Assembly (NCBI GenBank): GCA_000469685.2
Contig: LS997567.1
Coordinates: 21,872,108 to 21,936,107, forward strand
From: Haemonchus contortus
Lineage: Eukaryota; Nematoda; Chromadorea; Rhabditida; Trichostrongylidae
Reading direction: 5' to 3'
DNA: 64,000 nt
A model generated the notes under the pieces. That model was not told the DNA's origin. It saw only the letters and a program-made list of their open reading frames with translations, and made no database searches. The number at the start of each line of letters is the position of its first letter. The first letter of the stretch is position 1. Positions 63,481 through 64,000 of this stretch are shown one piece after another. Position numbers and translations under genes: made by a program.

Positions 63481-63522
63481 TCCTCTTCCATGCGTTTTAT
63501 TTCGCATGGTCGAGGACGCGAC
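63475..63522. repeat. Strong hairpin
   Basis: GTCGCGTCCTC pairs with GAGGACGCGAC, and inside it CCATGCG pairs with CGCATGG around a loop of about eight bases. It lies at the right border of R2. Confidence 0.8.
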
Positions 63523-63660
63523 TGAAGGACCGCCCACCCCGGCAGACCATTGCTTGGTTGTTCCGCTTGTAGTTTGTAAGCTTGTTATCGCTGAATCATA
63601 AACCGTCATTTAACTCGACTGAACCACCACAGCTTAATTAACCTAAAGGTGCTGCACATT

Positions 63661-63672
63661 TGGTGCATCGGC
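63661..63672 (+). promoter_or_regulatory. Possible tRNA-Gly primer-binding site
   Basis: TGGTGCATCGGC resembles the complement of a tRNA-Gly 3' end (one mismatch over 12) and follows a CA dinucleotide (GCTGCACA-TT). A TATA-like CTATAAG lies downstream at about 63776, which does not fit a standard LTR, so this call is weak. Confidence 0.25.
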
Positions 63673-63830
63673 AATCACGAACTATTCGTGTCGCCCGTTT
63701 GTCAGTCCTTGCATTTCTGCCGAACTGACAAACCAGGCAAGTGACCAGGTAAATTAACCCGCCACTCCGCCGACTCTATAAGAAAAAGAGCACCTCGCTG
63801 ACATACTTGTCGGCCCCTCACTACCCTACT

Positions 63831-64000
63831 ATGGCACTTTACTTTCAAAAGTCAGGTATCAAAAGGGCCACAGGCGCCTTGACCTCTCAGATCGATACGT
63901 TTCGGAGGTTCGCTGATGAACCGCAATACCCTGCTGGGAATGCAGAACGCATAGATTTCTGCGTTGCCACAGCGTCGGTAATTGAAAACGCCATATCAAT
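63831..64000 (+). CDS. Probable BEL/Pao gag ORF start, cut by window edge
   Basis: The ATG at 63831 opens a frame that stays open to the edge (56 codons). It encodes MALYFQKSGIKRATGALTSQ, IDTFRRFADEPQYPAGNAER and IDFCVATASVIENAIS. The pattern of a K/R-rich helix, a hydrophobic heptad and a second helix resembles nematode BEL/Pao gag N-termini. The identification is tentative; another retroelement gag or a host protein is possible. Confidence 0.4.
   Translation, partial: MALYFQKSGIKRATGALTSQIDTFRRFADEPQYPAGNAERIDFCVATASVIENAIS

Overview
This is a window of nematode nuclear DNA dense in transposable elements. It most likely comes from a clade V parasite of the hookworm/strongylid type, which is an inference from the protein sequences and the repeat content. 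Two host genes can be read through their exons. They are divergently arranged and separated by about 26 kb of transposon debris. On the minus strand, exons at 21254-21327, 15237-15288, 9933-10046 and 9519-9618 join in frame to give the first 113 residues of the clathrin adaptor AP-2 mu subunit (C. elegans dpy-23/apm-2). On the plus strand, exons at 47429-47525, 51617-51718 and 51769-51890 join in frame to give the N-terminus of LST-2/ZFYVE28, an endosomal FYVE protein that dampens EGF-receptor signalling. From memory, the C. elegans orthologues are R160.1 and R160.7, on the same X-chromosome cosmid, so this looks like conserved linkage. Both genes continue outside the window or into introns where I could not find the next exon.

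Layout. 1-9.5 kb: intron 4 of dpy-23, with a degenerate minisatellite, a tRNA-derived SINE and mariner remnants. 10-21.3 kb: introns 2 and 1 of dpy-23, with a nearly complete but dead mariner, a Ty3/gypsy integrase tail plus LTR, a Penelope GIY-YIG fragment, a MITE and several foldback repeats. 22.8-24.9 kb: foldback element FB1 split by a mariner/Tc1 element. 25.4-29.7 kb: a three-level nest, with a Tc1/mariner element inside a piggyBac inside a dispersed repeat (R1). 31-34.6 kb: a MITE, a BEL/Pao gag fragment, a truncated Tc1/mariner, a Penelope reverse-transcriptase fragment and a hammerhead-ribozyme motif. 34.8-38.9 kb: foldback FB4 and a broken BEL/Pao element. 39.2-44.5 kb: a Ty3/gypsy element with an unbroken 1320-codon polyprotein and an extra 325-codon ORF. 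44.8-47.3 kb: a mariner, a SINE and foldback FB2. 47.4-51.9 kb: lst-2 exons 1-3. 51.9-53.5 kb: foldback FB3. 54.5-57.7 kb: an RTE-type LINE. 58-62.7 kb: R1 copies carrying 118-bp and 145-bp tandem arrays. 63.8-64 kb: the start of a probable BEL/Pao gag ORF.

The most unusual items are: (i) four large foldback elements (FB1-FB4) that share arm ends and carry tRNA-like Pol III A/B-box cores in their arms; (ii) a compact variant hammerhead ribozyme; (iii) the R1 family, whose 5' hairpins, central tandem array, microsatellite and fixed 3' end resemble HINE/DINE-1/pearl elements; (iv) an unassigned ORF downstream of gypsy pol. No complete, plainly functional host gene lies wholly inside the window. 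All family assignments come from reading motifs by eye; no database search was run.
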